Of a stretch of DNA of 14,615 nucleotides, positions 5,798 through 12,533 are shown in pieces. Under the pieces are notes generated by a model. That model saw only the letters and a list, made by a program, of their open reading frames with translations, was not told where the DNA came from and did no database searches. Both the position numbers and the translations under genes were made by a program. Each line of letters opens with the position of its first letter. Position 1 is the stretch's first letter. The stretch lies in assembly GCA_034667245.1 (NCBI GenBank), contig JAXDKI010000522.1, positions 1 to 14,615 of the forward strand, given 5' to 3'. This DNA comes from DATBFX01 sp034667245 (lineage in GTDB: Bacteria; Chloroflexota; Chloroflexia; Thermomicrobiales; UBA6265).

Positions 5798-7486
5798 ATG
5801 GCCAGGGACCCGCACGATCTCGACTCAGTGATGCGGCTGCTCGTGCATCGCCTCAACCGGCGCGGTCTCGTCCGCGGCGCGGCCGGCGTGGCTGGAGTCG
5901 CCGGATTGACCGGGCTCGCCACGGGGGCGGCAGATGCTTCCGGTGGGAAGATCCGGCGCGGCGCCGTTGCCTCCGCCCAGGAGGTCAAGAAGGGCGGCAC
6001 CCTCGTCTCGATGCTCGTTGCCGAGCCGACCTCGATGGACATCGCCTCGGGGACCGGGCAACACAACTACGCCGTCATGAGCAACGTCTTCGAGAACCTC
6101 CTTCAGTACGATCCCGTCCTGTTCGATGCCAGACCGTGTCTCGCCGAGAGCTACGATGTCTCGGCAGACGGGATGGTCTACACCTTCCACCTTCGGCCGA
6201 ACGTCGTCTTCCACGACGGCACGCCGATGAATGCCGAGGCGGTCCAGTTCAGCTATCAGCGGATCATGGATCCCGAGAACGAGTACTACAAGCTGGGCCA
6301 ACCGTTCCCGCTGATCGACTTCTGGTACGAGGCGATCGACCCGAAGGGCATCGTTGTCCAGGACGAGTTGACCGTCGTCTTCAACCTCAAGAAACCGCAC
6401 TCGACCCTCGACGCCTTCCTCGCTTGGCCGGCCGCGGCGATCGTCAGCCCGACGGCGGTCAAGAAATACGGCGCCGATTTCCGGACCAATCCGGTCGGCA
6501 CCGGCCCATTCCAATTCAAGGAGTGGGTGCCGAACCAGAAAGTGGAGTTCACCCGCTTCGACCAGTACTGGGGCGGTCCCGCCGCGCTCGATGGGATCGT
6601 CTTTCGCCCGATCATCGAGGAGCAGACGCGCGTTACCGAGCTCCAGGCGGGGAACATCGACTTTGCCTACGACCTGCCGCCCGACAACGTTGCCCCGTTG
6701 AAGGAGGGAGCCGACTTCCATTACTACGAAGCACCGCTTGGCCACGTCTGGTTCCTGACCCTCAACACGAAAGCAGGTCCGACCGCGGATCCCAAGGTAC
6801 GGCAGGCGATTGCCCACGCGATCGACAAGCAGTCGATCATCCACGACATCCTCAAAGACACCGGCGTGGTTGCGACCGGTCCGATCCCATCCAGCATCTC
6901 CTACGCCTACACCGATCAGGTGCCGCAATACGCCTACGATCCTGAGAAGGCGAAGGCGCTCCTGGCCGAAGCCGGTCATGCCGATGGCTTCGAGACGCGG
7001 TTTTGGGTTCCCCAGTCCGGCTCCGGCATGCAGTCGCCGACGACGATGGGGCAGGCGATCCAGGCGAACCTCGGCGAGGTTGGGATCAACGCCAAGATCG
7101 AGGTCTTCGAGTGGGGCGCCTACATCGAATCCTATGCCAAGGGACTGCCGGATGACGTCGGGATGGCAGAGTGCTCCTGGTTCGCCACCGATGCCCGCAA
7201 CATCCCGAACCTCACCCTCAGCTGCGGCACCGTCTCCCCGGCCGGTTACAACGCCGGTTACTACTGCAACCAGGAAGTCGATTCGCTGATCGCGCAGTTC
7301 ACCAACACCCTCGACCGGGACCAGCAGGCCCAGATCATGGCCCAGCTCCAAACCGTCGTCGCGACCGACGTGCCGAACGTCTACGTCGACACCCAGCTCG
7401 GTACGGCTGCGCTGTCGAACAAGTACGATGGCTTCGATCTCCACCCATCGCAGTTGCTGCGGTTCTACTCAACCCACCTCGTGTAG
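5798..7486 (+). CDS. ABC transporter substrate-binding protein, family 5 (DppA/OppA-like), Tat signal
   Basis: Extracytoplasmic solute receptor of the transporter encoded just upstream; 562 residues. The N-terminus carries NRRGLVRGAAG with Arg21-Arg22, then a hydrophobic Ala/Gly stretch to about 46: a twin-arginine export signal. There is no lipobox Cys. The mature part begins near GGTLV (66-70). The SBP_bac_5 pattern is clear: AESYDVSADGMVYTFHLRPN around 116-135, FHDGTPMNAEAVQFSYQRIMD around 138-158, then GTGPFQFKEWVP and later VRQAIAHAIDKQSI. Family members bind peptides, nickel complexes, opines or oligosaccharides, so the ligand is unknown. The gene is last in the transporter block, after both permeases, whereas classical dpp/opp operons usually place it first. 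A strong hairpin follows the stop. Confidence 0.95.
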   Translation: MARDPHDLDSVMRLLVHRLNRRGLVRGAAGVAGVAGLTGLATGAADASGGKIRRGAVASAQEVKKGGTLVSMLVAEPTSMDIASGTGQHNYAVMSNVFENLLQYDPVLFDARPCLAESYDVSADGMVYTFHLRPNVVFHDGTPMNAEAVQFSYQRIMDPENEYYKLGQPFPLIDFWYEAIDPKGIVVQDELTVVFNLKKPHSTLDAFLAWPAAAIVSPTAVKKYGADFRTNPVGTGPFQFKEWVPNQKVEFTRFDQYWGGPAALDGIVFRPIIEEQTRVTELQAGNIDFAYDLPPDNVAPLKEGADFHYYEAPLGHVWFLTLNTKAGPTADPKVRQAIAHAIDKQSIIHDILKDTGVVATGPIPSSISYAYTDQVPQYAYDPEKAKALLAEAGHADGFETRFWVPQSGSGMQSPTTMGQAIQANLGEVGINAKIEVFEWGAYIESYAKGLPDDVGMAECSWFATDARNIPNLTLSCGTVSPAGYNAGYYCNQEVDSLIAQFTNTLDRDQQAQIMAQLQTVVATDVPNVYVDTQLGTAALSNKYDGFDLHPSQLLRFYSTHLV

Positions 7487-7497
7487 GGGTGTAGGCA

Positions 7498-7533
7498 CCC
7501 GGCCCCGCTCCCGATCACGGGACCGGGGCCGGG
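7498..7533 (+). terminator. Very stable hairpin without a T tract after the binding-protein gene
   Basis: CCCGGCCCCG (7498-7507) pairs perfectly with CGGGGCCGGG (7524-7533). Inside are one C-C mismatch, a T-A pair and CCCG/CGGG around an ATCA tetraloop (7514-7517), so 15 of 16 positions pair. It begins 11 bases after the stop. No T run follows (GCCGGGATGAGGG), so it could be a U-less terminator, a partial attenuator or a 3'-end stabiliser for the binding-protein message. Confidence 0.65.
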
Positions 7534-7558
7534 GCCGGGATGAGGGTTGCTTACCCAG

Positions 7559-8764
7559 ATGCGCACGATTCTCCGTCCGACCTGGATCGTCGACGGCACC
7601 GGCGCCGGCGCGTACCGCGACCATGCCGTGGTGCTTCGCGGCGAACTCATCGAAGCGGTCGTGCCGGTCGCTCAACTCGCCGAACTGCCAGGGGACCGAG
7701 CGGTCGACCTGACCGGGACGACCCTCATCCCTGGCCTGATCAACAACCACGTCCACCTCGTTCTGCCGGGAGACAACACCCCATTCGTGCCGTGGATCGA
7801 CACCCAGTCCGACGCCGCGCTCGCCCTTCGTGCCTCCGCCAATGCCGCACGGTCGCTTCGGGCGGGCGTGACCACAGTCCGCGATTGCGGCGCGAGAGGC
7901 ACGACGGTCCTCGATCTCCGGAGCGCACAGTCGACAGGTCTTGTCGGTGGCGCGCGCATCGTCTCGTGCGGTTGGCCGCTGACCATCACCGGTGGGCACA
8001 CCCGCCACTTCGGCGGTGAGGCCGATGGCACGGACGGATTGCGGCGGATGGTCCGGCACGCGGTCAGTGCCGGTGCCGACTATGTGAAGGTCATGGCATC
8101 CGGCGGTGGGACACCCGGCAGCCTCCCCCAGGCCCCCAGCTACACGACCGACGAACTCCGCGCCATCGTCGAGGTCGCGCACGATCTGGGGCGGCCGGTG
8201 GCGATGCACTGCATCGCCACGGAGTCGATCGCACGGGCGGTCGAGGCGGGAGCCGATCTCATCGAGCACGCGATGTTCTTCGGCCGGGATCTGACGCCGC
8301 GCTATGATCCTGCGGTGGCCGAGCGGCTGGCGCGGGCGGCGATTCCGGTCACGCCGACCCTGCAGGTCAATCGCGATCTGGTCGATCTCCTCCCAAATGG
8401 GAAAGAGCGCGAGCTCTGGCTGCTCCGTCAGGAGGAACACCGCACCATCGTCTCGCGATTGCGGGCACTCGGCGTTCCGCTCCTTGCGGGATCGGACGCC
8501 GGCTGGCGCGCGACCGCCTTCGATACCTTCTGGAAGGAGCTCGACGAACTCGTCGCCTGTGGACTCTCACCGGTGGAGGCAATTCATGCGGCGACCGGAG
8601 CGACCAGCAAGGCGCTCGGCGTCGAGGATCGCTACGGCACGATTCGCCCCGGTCTTCTTGCCGATCTCGTCGCCGTCAACGGCGACCTTGCCAACGACAT
8701 CGCTTGCCTGCAGCAGGTGCGTGCGGTCTACCAAGGCGGTGTTGGGATTGCTACTTCGCGGTAA
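7559..8764 (+). CDS. Amidohydrolase, imidazolonepropionase / Xaa-Pro dipeptidase-like
   Basis: A metal-dependent hydrolase of the amidohydrolase superfamily, 401 residues. Ligands are in order: His64 and His66 in NNHVHL, Lys177 in YVKVMASGGG (the carbamylated Lys of binuclear members), His217 in AMHC, His237 in LIEHAMFF, and Asp313 in AGSDAGW. The small beta-sandwich is built from both ends (ILRPTWIVDGTG at the start; GTIRPGLLADLVAVNGD near the end). This motif set matches the COG1228 group, which contains imidazolonepropionase and enzymes that cleave Xaa-Pro or other C-terminal amino acids. The ATG at 7559 has only a distant GAGGG (12 bases), and the TTG at 7547 has no usable spacing. Its 3' end overlaps the convergent SDR by 14 bp. 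It probably hydrolyses a peptide or cyclic amide imported by the upstream transporter. Confidence 0.9.
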   Translation: MRTILRPTWIVDGTGAGAYRDHAVVLRGELIEAVVPVAQLAELPGDRAVDLTGTTLIPGLINNHVHLVLPGDNTPFVPWIDTQSDAALALRASANAARSLRAGVTTVRDCGARGTTVLDLRSAQSTGLVGGARIVSCGWPLTITGGHTRHFGGEADGTDGLRRMVRHAVSAGADYVKVMASGGGTPGSLPQAPSYTTDELRAIVEVAHDLGRPVAMHCIATESIARAVEAGADLIEHAMFFGRDLTPRYDPAVAERLARAAIPVTPTLQVNRDLVDLLPNGKERELWLLRQEEHRTIVSRLRALGVPLLAGSDAGWRATAFDTFWKELDELVACGLSPVEAIHAATGATSKALGVEDRYGTIRPGLLADLVAVNGDLANDIACLQQVRAVYQGGVGIATSR

Positions 8765-9521
8765 GACCGCCGTCGATCACAAGACAGGTGCCCGTCACGA
8801 ACGAGCTCTGCGCCGACGCCAGATACAGGATGGCATCGGCAACCTCCTCGGCGGTGCCCGCCCTCCCCAAGGGATGAAGTGCCGCCGTTTCCTGCCAGGC
8901 GCGTGCCGGGTCGGGCAGGCGTCCGATGACCTGTTCGACCATTGGCGTCCGGATCGAACCAGGGCAAACGGCGTTGACGCGGATCCCATGCGGTGCCAAC
9001 TCGACCGCGAGGAACTTTGTCAGGGCGATCACGGCGCCCTTCGAGGCCGAATAGACGCTGGTCCCGCCCCATCCGATCATCCCGGAGACGGAGGCCAGGT
9101 TAACGATTGTTCCGCCGCCGTTCGCGGTCATCGGCGCGATCGCCGCCTGGGCGCAGAAAAAGAGTCCCTTGACGTTGACGTCCATCACCCGGTCGTAGAA
9201 CGTCTCGTCGATCGTCGTCGAGCTCTCGGCCGGCGGGTTGATCCCGGCGTTGTTGACGAGCACGTCGATCCCATCGAACGCATCGCCGATCCGCCGAAAC
9301 GCCGTCCCGATCGCTGTCACCTTGGCGACGTCTACCGGCAACGCCAGGTGCCCATCCCCGTTGAGCGACGCCGCGACGTGCGAGAGACGATCGCCGTCGA
9401 GATCGAGGAGCGCCAGCCGAGCGCCCTGCTCTGCCAAGGCACGAGCGGTTGCCAGCCCAATTCCCGACGCCGCTCCGGTGACGACGACCCGCCGGCCGGC
9501 GAACGACCTATCCTCACCCAT
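8751..9521 (-). CDS. SDR-family oxidoreductase
   Basis: A classical short-chain dehydrogenase/reductase of 256 residues. TGAASGIG is at 15-22; Asp40 in LLDLDGDR at the end of the second beta strand suggests NAD rather than NADP. NNAG is at 90-93, and the full catalytic tetrad Asn116, Ser144, Tyr157 (YSASK) and Lys161 is present. CPGSIRTPM and the FVTGTCLVIDGG ending are typical. The start at 9521 follows GGAG at 9528-9531 (complement) by six bases. The frame stays open up to 9812 upstream, but that part has no SDR sequence. The gene faces away from the hydantoinase across a spacer with an operator-like palindrome. It differs clearly from the SDR at 730-1488 (Asn tetrad, probable NAD use). A catabolic alcohol dehydrogenase is likely; the substrate is unknown. 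Confidence 0.93.
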   Translation of the reverse strand: MGEDRSFAGRRVVVTGAASGIGLATARALAEQGARLALLDLDGDRLSHVAASLNGDGHLALPVDVAKVTAIGTAFRRIGDAFDGIDVLVNNAGINPPAESSTTIDETFYDRVMDVNVKGLFFCAQAAIAPMTANGGGTIVNLASVSGMIGWGGTSVYSASKGAVIALTKFLAVELAPHGIRVNAVCPGSIRTPMVEQVIGRLPDPARAWQETAALHPLGRAGTAEEVADAILYLASAQSSFVTGTCLVIDGGLTAK

Positions 9522-9616
9522 CTCTTTCTCCACATCGCGCCGTTCCACGCGACCGGTGACGTTGCGCGTCGTTCGTGACGCACCACGGCTTGCACGGCGT
9601 CGCTGACCTCGCGAAA

Positions 9617-9622
9617 ATGATA
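9617..9622 (-). promoter_or_regulatory. Candidate -10 box for the minus-strand SDR
   Basis: Read on the minus strand this is TATCAT, five of six matches to the -10 consensus. It lies five bases downstream of the palindrome at 9628-9654, and the expected -35 position (AACCAA at 17 bp) falls inside that palindrome and is poor. A regulator bound there could block or rescue the promoter. The leader to the start codon would be about 90 bases. Confidence 0.35.
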
Positions 9623-9627
9623 GACGC

Positions 9628-9654
9628 GTTTCCCGTAACTTGGTTACGGGAAAC
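9628..9654. promoter_or_regulatory. Operator-like perfect inverted repeat
   Basis: GTTTCCCGTAAC (9628-9639), a TTG centre (9640-9642), and its exact reverse complement GTTACGGGAAAC (9643-9654). The 27-bp site has the size and dyad symmetry expected for a dimeric transcription factor. It sits in a divergent spacer next to a -10 box. As RNA it could also form a 12-bp stem, but a 3-base loop and no T tract make a terminator less likely. Confidence 0.6.
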
Positions 9655-9807
9655 ACTCGACAACGACGTGTCATGGTTCGATTCCCGCCCAGGTTGGATG
9701 AACTCGGGCGCGAGCGGCAACCGTACGCTGCCCGCGATGTCGCCGCTCGTTCTCCTCCGCGGCGGCTTCGATCCGATCCGCCTGGGCACAGCACAGGGCA
9801 CTGAGAG

Positions 9808-9825
9808 GGCACGGACGACCGTGCC
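9808..9825 (+). other. Perfect short hairpin in the hydantoinase leader
   Basis: GGCACGG (9808-9814) pairs with CCGTGCC (9819-9825) around an ACGA loop. It ends 12 bases before the AGGAGG of the hydantoinase gene. It could be part of a dispersed palindromic repeat or a leader structure; nothing here decides between them. Confidence 0.4.
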
Positions 9826-9837
9826 AGGTTGGTAGAT

Positions 9838-9843
9838 AGGAGG
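9838..9843 (+). promoter_or_regulatory. Shine-Dalgarno deciding the GTG start at 9851
   Basis: AGGAGG lies seven bases before GTG 9851 and fixes the start of the hydantoinase gene, which has no nearby ATG before the family N-terminus. Confidence 0.8.
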
Positions 9844-9850
9844 CACCGTC

Positions 9851-11245
9851 GTGAGCGAGGGGCAGCAGGTCGATCTGGCGATCCGGGGAGGAACGGTGGT
9901 GACGGCGTCGAGTCGATACGACGCCGACATCGGCATTCGCGACGGCCGCGTCGTCCAGATCGGGGGCGCGATGACCGCCGCCAAAGAAATCGACGCCACC
10001 GGCCGGTTGGTGCTCCCCGGCGGGATCGACATGCACGTCCACCTGACGGGCGTCGATCTTCCCGATGGGAGCGAGCTTCACTGGGCGGACGACTTTGCCA
10101 GCGGTACCCGTGCGGCGGCGGCCGGCGGGATCACCACCGTCGGCAACATCACCTTCCCTCGCCCGGATGAGGGGATCGTCGAAGTTGTCCAGCGCACGAC
10201 CGCCGAGGTCGGTCCGCTGGCCTATGTCGATTACGCCCTCCATCCCGTCGTCCTCGATCCGTCGCAGGCCGGACCGGAGGCCCTCCGCCGGCTCGTCGCC
10301 GAGGGACACACGAGCATTAAAGTCTTCATGGTGCTCGGCAATTTCGACAATCGGGCGCGCGACTATCTGGAGGTCATGCGGTCCGCGGGCGAGCAGGGCA
10401 TGCTGACGCTCGTCCACTGCGAAGACGGCTGCATCATCGGGCACATCACCGAACGGCTCGTCAACGCCGGGCACACGGGGCCGGAATGGTACGGGGCGAG
10501 CCGCCCCGTCTTCTCCGAGGAGGTCGCGGCGGTCCGGGCGATCGGTTTCGCCGAGGCCGCCGAGGCGCCGATCTACGTCGTCCACCTCTCCAGTCAGGCC
10601 GCCCTCGAGGCCTGCCATCGCGCCCGCGCCCGTGGCATTCCCGTCTACGTCGAGACTCGCCCGCTCTACCTCTACCTCACCTCGGACCGGCTGAACGAGC
10701 CGGACGGCGCGAAGTACATCGGTCAGCCGCCGCTCCGTGAGGAGTCCGACGTCCGCGCCCTCTGGAACGGTCTCTGGGACGGCGACATCCAGACCTTCTG
10801 CACCGACCATGCGCCCTGGAAGCTGGAGGAGAAACTCGACCCGTCGGTGACGATCTCGAATCTCCGCCCCGGCGTCGCCGATCTCGAAACCCTCCTTCCG
10901 ATGCTCTTCTCCGAGGGCGTCAATAAGGGCCGCATCTCCATCCACCGCTTCGTCGAGGTCACCTCGACCAACGCCGCCCGCCTCTTCGGACTCTTCCCGC
11001 AAAAGGGAACCATCGCCGTCGGCTCCGACGCCGACATCACGATCTGGGACACCTCGGTCACCCGCGCGGTCGACGGCAGTGCGATGGAGACTAACGCCGA
11101 CTACTCGCCGTACGACGGCTGGGAAGTCACCGGTTGGCCGGTAACCACCATCAGCCGCGGCGAGGTCGTCTACGACAACGGCCGCATCACCGCCCAGCCC
11201 GGCCGCGGCCAACTCGTCAAGCGCGGCCCCAGCCAGATGCTCTAG
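9851..11245 (+). CDS. Dihydropyrimidinase / hydantoinase-family cyclic amidohydrolase
   Basis: A binuclear-zinc cyclic amidohydrolase opening six- or five-membered cyclic ureides or imides; 464 residues, normal for hydantoinases, dihydropyrimidinases and allantoinases. All ligands are present: His62 and His64 in GGIDMHVHL, Lys157 in TSIKVFM (carbamylated), His189 in LVHCED, His245 in VVHLSS, and Asp319 in TDHAPW. ETRPLYLYL (268-276) and the long TSTNAARLFGLFP-GTI-VGSDADI block are typical of the D-hydantoinase branch, though the strand-7 sequence differs from well-known enzymes. The GTG start is set by AGGAGG. It is transcribed away from the minus-strand SDR, so both could answer to the palindrome at 9628-9654. 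The product would be an N-carbamoyl or similar open-chain acid, which could feed one of the nearby deacylases. Exact substrate and stereochemistry are unknown. Confidence 0.92.
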   Translation: MSEGQQVDLAIRGGTVVTASSRYDADIGIRDGRVVQIGGAMTAAKEIDATGRLVLPGGIDMHVHLTGVDLPDGSELHWADDFASGTRAAAAGGITTVGNITFPRPDEGIVEVVQRTTAEVGPLAYVDYALHPVVLDPSQAGPEALRRLVAEGHTSIKVFMVLGNFDNRARDYLEVMRSAGEQGMLTLVHCEDGCIIGHITERLVNAGHTGPEWYGASRPVFSEEVAAVRAIGFAEAAEAPIYVVHLSSQAALEACHRARARGIPVYVETRPLYLYLTSDRLNEPDGAKYIGQPPLREESDVRALWNGLWDGDIQTFCTDHAPWKLEEKLDPSVTISNLRPGVADLETLLPMLFSEGVNKGRISIHRFVEVTSTNAARLFGLFPQKGTIAVGSDADITIWDTSVTRAVDGSAMETNADYSPYDGWEVTGWPVTTISRGEVVYDNGRITAQPGRGQLVKRGPSQML

Positions 11246-11317
11246 ACCGCGCCCAAACGATAAAGAGGCCATTTGCTGGCGCTCAGGAAGACCGCGAGAA
11301 GGGCATCCTCCCGTTTG

Positions 11318-11363
11318 GTCATCCTGAGCGCAGCGAAGAGCCTGTCCTGAGCTTGTCGAAGGA
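11318..11363. repeat. Dispersed intergenic repeat, two 23-bp half-units
   Basis: Two adjoining blocks share TCCTGAGC and CGAAG: one at 11318-11340 with TCCTGAGCGCAGCGAAG, one at 11341-11363 with TCCTGAGCTTGTCGAAGGA. The shared TCCTGAGC recurs at 11322 and 11345, a period of 23. I recognise this pair of phrases as a widespread intergenic repeat in Chloroflexota and some other bacteria. It lies between the converging hydantoinase and dipeptidase genes; the rest of that 144-base gap shows no clear terminator. Confidence 0.65.
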
Positions 11364-11389
11364 ACCTCTCCCCGTGCCGCCATGTCTCC

Positions 11390-12433
11390 CTACGGTGCGA
11401 CCTCGCCCAACACCCGCAGGAAATTCTCCTGATAGATCTTGCGGAGCTCGGCCTCGCCGTACCCGCGCCGGACCAATTCTGCGGTCAGTCCCGGCAGATC
11501 CGGATAGTCCTCCATCCCTGCGAACTCAAGCGGCGGCATGCCCGCGGGAGGGCGCCACGCCGGGATCTCCTGCGAGGCGCCCATCTCCGTCAGCGACTTG
11601 TAGAAATCGCAGCCGACCGCGACGTGCTCGATCCCGACGAGCTGCGCGATGTGATCGACGTGATCGACCCAACGGGCGATCGACGCATCCCGCGTCGCGA
11701 TGAACCCGGAGACCGCGACGACCCCGACCACCCCACCGGTGGCGGCAATCGCGCGGATCATCTCGTCGGTCAGATTGCGCGGGTGGTCGTGCAGGGCGCG
11801 GGCGTTCGAGTGGCTGGCGATGACCGGCTTGGTCGATGTCTCCAGCACGTCCCGGGTCGTCTGGTCCGAGGCGTGCGAGACGTCGACGACGATGCCGAGC
11901 CGGTTCATCTCCCGCACCGCTTCCCGTCCCAACCGCGTCAACCCGCCGCGCGAGTCGTTCTCCCAGGTCCCATCGCCGAAGGCCGTCCTCCGCATCCAGG
12001 CGAACGAGAGCATCCGCAACCCGAGCTTGTGAAACAACCGCAACCCGGACAGGTCCATCCCCAACGGCTCTGCCCCTTCGAAGGCAAGCAGAGTCGCGAT
12101 CTTCCCCTCGCTGGTGATCCTCGCCACGTCCGCCGCCGACCGTGCCAGCTCGACCTCGTCGCGGCAGAGCTCGATCTCCTCCAGCAGCGCATCGACGGTC
12201 TGAACCGCCCGCCGCAACGCGCCCTCTGGCAAGTAGATCGAGTCGATGTAGACCGCGCAGACGACGATCCGGACCCCCCCCGTTCGCAGCTTCGGCAGCC
12301 ACTCGTTCCGCAACGATCCTTCGACCCCGTCGAATCGCCGCCGCAGCAGACCCAACGGCAAGTCCGAATGCAGGTCCGCCAACCCGATCCGCCGCGCCAG
12401 TTCGGCGTCGGCCTCGGTGAAGTACTCAGCCAC
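11390..12433 (-). CDS. M19 (renal-type) membrane dipeptidase family protein
   Basis: A zinc dipeptidase of peptidase family M19, 347 residues; relatives hydrolyse dipeptides, often with D-residues at the C-terminal position. Metal residues: His22 and Asp24 in LADLHSDLP, Glu119 in AFEGAEPL, His187 in VDVSHASD and His208 in SHSNARALHDHPRNLTDE. The substrate-side Asp is in VGCDFYKS. No signal peptide is visible, so it is probably cytosolic despite the family name. The start is GTG at 12433, with AAGGAGG (complement of 12442-12448) eight bases upstream. It converges on the hydantoinase and is divergent from the antitoxin. It fits a peptide or modified-peptide catabolic role with the neighbouring transporter and hydrolases, but is on its own transcript. 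Family assignment is firm; specificity is not. Confidence 0.93.
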   Translation of the reverse strand: MAEYFTEADAELARRIGLADLHSDLPLGLLRRRFDGVEGSLRNEWLPKLRTGGVRIVVCAVYIDSIYLPEGALRRAVQTVDALLEEIELCRDEVELARSAADVARITSEGKIATLLAFEGAEPLGMDLSGLRLFHKLGLRMLSFAWMRRTAFGDGTWENDSRGGLTRLGREAVREMNRLGIVVDVSHASDQTTRDVLETSTKPVIASHSNARALHDHPRNLTDEMIRAIAATGGVVGVVAVSGFIATRDASIARWVDHVDHIAQLVGIEHVAVGCDFYKSLTEMGASQEIPAWRPPAGMPPLEFAGMEDYPDLPGLTAELVRRGYGEAELRKIYQENFLRVLGEVAP

Positions 12434-12441
12434 GCGATCGT

Positions 12442-12448
12442 CCTCCTT
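12442..12448 (-). promoter_or_regulatory. Shine-Dalgarno deciding the GTG start at 12433
   Basis: AAGGAGG on the minus strand lies eight bases before the GTG start of the dipeptidase gene, supporting a non-ATG start. Confidence 0.8.
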
Positions 12449-12459
12449 CTCGACGTGGC

Positions 12460-12488
12460 ATCGTACCGCGAGTCACGGAAAATGCCAC
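12460..12488 (-). promoter_or_regulatory. Candidate promoter for the dipeptidase
   Basis: On the minus strand GTGGCA (12488-12483) and TACGAT (12465-12460) are 17 bp apart, each matching four of six consensus positions. Transcription would start roughly 20 bases before the GTG, leaving room for the strong ribosome-binding site. Confidence 0.35.
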
Positions 12489-12495
12489 CCGTTCC

Positions 12496-12509
12496 ATTTG
12501 CAATTTGCA
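12496..12509 (+). repeat. Heptameric tandem repeat, two units
   Basis: ATTTGCA occurs twice in direct tandem between the dipeptidase and antitoxin genes. It has the same 7-bp period as the arrays at 686-713 and 2959-2986 but only two units and an AT-rich sequence. It overlaps the putative -35 box of the antitoxin promoter. Confidence 0.55.
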
Positions 12510-12533
12510 GTTCTCCTCGGCTCCGACTATGGT
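12505..12533 (+). promoter_or_regulatory. Candidate promoter for the toxin-antitoxin pair
   Basis: TTGCAG (12505-12510) and TATGGT (12528-12533) are 17 bp apart, matching three and four of six consensus positions. The leader to ATG 12585 would be about 45 bases. The -35 box lies in the second ATTTGCA heptad. Confidence 0.35.

Larger units (their letters stand above)
9522..9850. other. Divergent control region between SDR and hydantoinase (no gene)
   Basis: This 329-base spacer separates two genes read outward. It holds the SDR ribosome-binding site (9528-9531), a candidate minus-strand -10 box (9617-9622), a perfect palindrome (9628-9654), three GGGCAC copies about one helical turn apart (9784, 9796, 9807), a hairpin (9808-9825) and the hydantoinase Shine-Dalgarno (9838-9843). 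An open frame at 9575-9835 (+) has no recognisable family pattern and runs across these signals, so I do not call it a gene. Confidence 0.6.

Noticed and set aside
5825..7444. A long minus-strand open frame opposite the substrate-binding protein.
   Set aside because: It mirrors a clear SBP_bac_5 gene and has no recognisable motifs; it is a codon-bias shadow.
9522..9812. N-terminal extension of the second SDR to 9812.
   Set aside because: It would cover the palindrome and lacks SDR sequence; the start at 9521 has a good ribosome-binding site.
9575..9835. Possible small gene of 86 codons in the divergent spacer.
   Set aside because: No Shine-Dalgarno or family pattern was seen, and it runs across the palindrome and hairpin.
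9671..11383. A long minus-strand open frame opposite the hydantoinase.
   Set aside because: It runs through the dispersed repeat at 11318-11363 and the divergent spacer and shows no domain; the plus-strand hydantoinase has all its metal ligands.
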